A stretch of DNA of 23,329 bases. It comes from CAYNLK01 sp964398055 (GTDB lineage: Bacteria; Chloroflexota; Anaerolineae; 4572-78; J111). Position 1 is the first letter of the stretch, and the number at the start of each line of letters is the position of its first letter. Positions 21,917-23,329 of this stretch are shown here, piece after piece. The translations under genes were made by a program, and so were the position numbers. Location of the stretch: assembly GCA_964398055.1 (NCBI GenBank), contig CAYNLK010000079.1, forward strand, positions 1 through 23,329, read 5' to 3'. The notes under the pieces were generated by a model. That model made no database searches, had not been told where the DNA came from, and saw only the letters and a list, made by a program, of their open reading frames with translations.

Positions 21917-23137
21917 ATGATCACTTTGGCTTTGTTGAAGAAACAACCGCGTCTTTTCAAAAATCTCACCGGCCTCAGTGTCAGCGAATTCGATAAACTT
22001 CAGCGAGATGCTGCGCCGGTATGGGTCGAATGGGAGCGAAACCGCTTGAGTCGCCCTGGTCGCCAACGGACCATTGGTGGGGGGCGAAAATACAGTTTTG
22101 ACTTCAAAGAGCAGTTGTTGATGACTTTATTTTGGCTACACCTTTCTTTGAATACCGAAGCTTTGGGCTTCTTTTTTGGGGTGGACAAATCAACCGCCAG
22201 TCGCAATACGCGCCGGGTATTGGCTATCTTAGTCCAACTGAGCGACGATACATCAGGTTGGCTTGAACCGCCCAAACGAGGTCAGGGCAAAAATATCAAG
22301 CAGGCTCTTCAGGATTATCCCGATTTGCTGGACATTGTGACTGAGACTGAGCCAACCGGCCAACATTCAGACGTCCGGGAACAACACCAACTCCCTCACT
22401 CCGGCCAATTGACTGATCCAGCCAGGCTATCGATCGATCACATTGAATTCATTGCCCACACGCCACCCTTTCAGGGTCTGTCTCGATCCGAGCTGGTCAC
22501 CGTTACCCAGGCGGCGCATCTGCGCCGGGTTGAGCGTCAGGCCTTTTTCTACCATCAGGGCGACCCGGCCACTAATTTTTACATTCTCGTGGAAGGGCAG
22601 GCAAGATTGACCGAGGTGACAACAGAAGGGCAGCAACTACTGGTCCGTTTTGTCGGTCCCGGTGAAGCCCTCGGTATCATTGCCGCCCTGGAAAACACGG
22701 TTTATCCTCTGGCCGCCCAGGCGGTGGACGATTGCCAGGCGCTGGCCTGGGATAGCGCCACCCTGGAACGGCTGATGGAGCGCTTCCCCCGTATCGCTAT
22801 CAACGGTTTACGGTTGGTCTCGCAGCGCTGGCACGAACTGGAGGAGCGCTACCGCGAGCTGGCCACCGAACGGGTCGAGCGGCGCATCGCCCAAACCCTG
22901 TTACGGCTGGTCCGGCAGATTGGGCGCAGGGTCGAAGGCGGCGTCTTGATCGACCTGCCGCTCACCCGCCAGGATTTGGCCGAAATGACCGGCACCACCC
23001 TCTACACGGTCAGCCGCATTCTGAGGCGTTGGGAAGAAGAGCAACTGATCGAAACCGGACGGGAACGGGTCTTGATCTGCTATCCGCACGGTCTGGCCCG
23101 GATTGCCGAAGATTTGCCACCAGCACAGCCTCAATAG
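21917..23137 (+). CDS. Fusion of transposase N-terminal HTH region with CRP/FNR-type regulator
   Basis: A 406-residue single open frame with two different halves. Residues 1-140 match the N-terminal helix-turn-helix region of IS5-type (DDE_4) transposases: RLFKNLTGLSVSEFDKL (12-28), GGGRK (54-58), FKEQLLMTLFWLHL, and GFFFGVDKSTASRNTRRVL (84-102). Where the transposase catalytic core should begin (normally IIDGTERPI) the protein has IVTETEPT, without the first catalytic aspartate, and the core is absent. After a linker (about 143-172), residues 173-395 form a CRP/FNR regulator. It has a cNMP-type beta-barrel (about 176-290), a long dimer helix (295-320) and a winged HTH whose recognition helix is TTLYTVSRILRRWEEE. 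FNR cysteines are lacking and the phosphate cassette has no arginine-serine pair (YPLAAQA), so cAMP binding is doubtful. ATG 21917 is the first possible start; a stop precedes it in frame. Confidence 0.85.
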   Translation: MITLALLKKQPRLFKNLTGLSVSEFDKLQRDAAPVWVEWERNRLSRPGRQRTIGGGRKYSFDFKEQLLMTLFWLHLSLNTEALGFFFGVDKSTASRNTRRVLAILVQLSDDTSGWLEPPKRGQGKNIKQALQDYPDLLDIVTETEPTGQHSDVREQHQLPHSGQLTDPARLSIDHIEFIAHTPPFQGLSRSELVTVTQAAHLRRVERQAFFYHQGDPATNFYILVEGQARLTEVTTEGQQLLVRFVGPGEALGIIAALENTVYPLAAQAVDDCQALAWDSATLERLMERFPRIAINGLRLVSQRWHELEERYRELATERVERRIAQTLLRLVRQIGRRVEGGVLIDLPLTRQDLAEMTGTTLYTVSRILRRWEEEQLIETGRERVLICYPHGLARIAEDLPPAQPQ

Positions 23138-23329
23138 CCCCACCACTTTAAGCAGCCATCCTCTCCAACCATAACTAATCCACCCTTAAACCTCAGTTCG
23201 AGATAAGCAACAAGAGGAGAAAATAGCTCACGGACCGCGAAGTGCACAGATTCACACGGATTTCGATTAAAAAATTGGGGATGGTTCAGAAATCGGTTGA
23301 CACATTAACAACAGAATAAGTTTACAGGA
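23138..23329. other. Gene-free end of window
   Basis: No open frame or RNA gene is seen in these 192 bases. TTGACA near 23299 could be the -35 box of a gene beyond the window, but the -10 region at the right distance is poor (GTTTAC). A short phrase with CACAGATTCACACGGATT resembles degenerate repeats often found between bacterial genes. Confidence 0.3.

Noticed and set aside
21917..23137. Intact insertion sequence with active transposase
   Set aside because: The DDE catalytic core is absent, replaced by a CRP-type regulator, and no terminal inverted repeats are seen.
21871..23218. Direct repeat AACAAGAGGA on both sides of the fusion gene as an insertion target duplication
   Set aside because: A ten-base match is expected by chance many times in a window of this size, and no terminal inverted repeats adjoin the copies.

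Overview
The window looks like a chromosomal segment of a Chloroflexota bacterium, probably from the Anaerolineae/Caldilineae side. This is inferred from gene content: a very long multi-GAF soluble histidine kinase, DUF4388 and roadblock/GTPase signalling genes, an aldehyde ferredoxin oxidoreductase, AGGAGG-type ribosome sites with frequent GTG/TTG starts, and dispersed hairpin repeats. No rRNA, tRNA, CRISPR array or phage gene was seen, so the species cannot be named.

Layout. 1-241 is non-coding with fold-back repeats. 242-2086 (-) is a tungsten-type aldehyde ferredoxin oxidoreductase. 2087-2562 is a gene-free stretch of nested inverted repeats and TTGG-rich tracts. 2563-4145 carries four small unrecognised genes. 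4191-5393 (+) is a site-2-protease-like membrane metalloprotease, followed by two strong hairpins that separate it from the convergent cluster.

5489-18808 (-) is the core: eleven genes on one strand, starting from a near-consensus sigma-70 promoter at 18859-18887. In transcription order they are a DUF4388 protein, a small GTPase, a roadblock/LC7 protein, an alpha/beta hydrolase, a left-handed beta-helix protein, a homologue of cyanobacterial acyl-ACP reductase, a response regulator with a degenerate GGDEF-like domain, a 1661-residue histidine kinase (seven GAF domains, PAS, HisKA, HATPase), a single-domain response regulator, a second alpha/beta hydrolase whose nucleophile serine is alanine, and a V4R-domain protein that also has its own promoter. 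My reading is a signalling module (GTPase, roadblock, kinase, regulators) coupled to fatty-acyl/aldehyde chemistry (reductase, hydrolases, V4R small-molecule domain). The coupling is inferred from co-orientation only.

19138-20334 (+) is ribonuclease D with two HRDC domains, convergent with an overlapping pair (-) of a dual-specificity phosphatase and a HAD hydrolase. A palindromic, apparently bidirectional promoter at 21840-21870 separates that pair from 21917-23137 (+), a fusion of an IS5-type transposase N-terminal helix-turn-helix region to a complete CRP/FNR-type regulator. The last 190 bases hold no gene.
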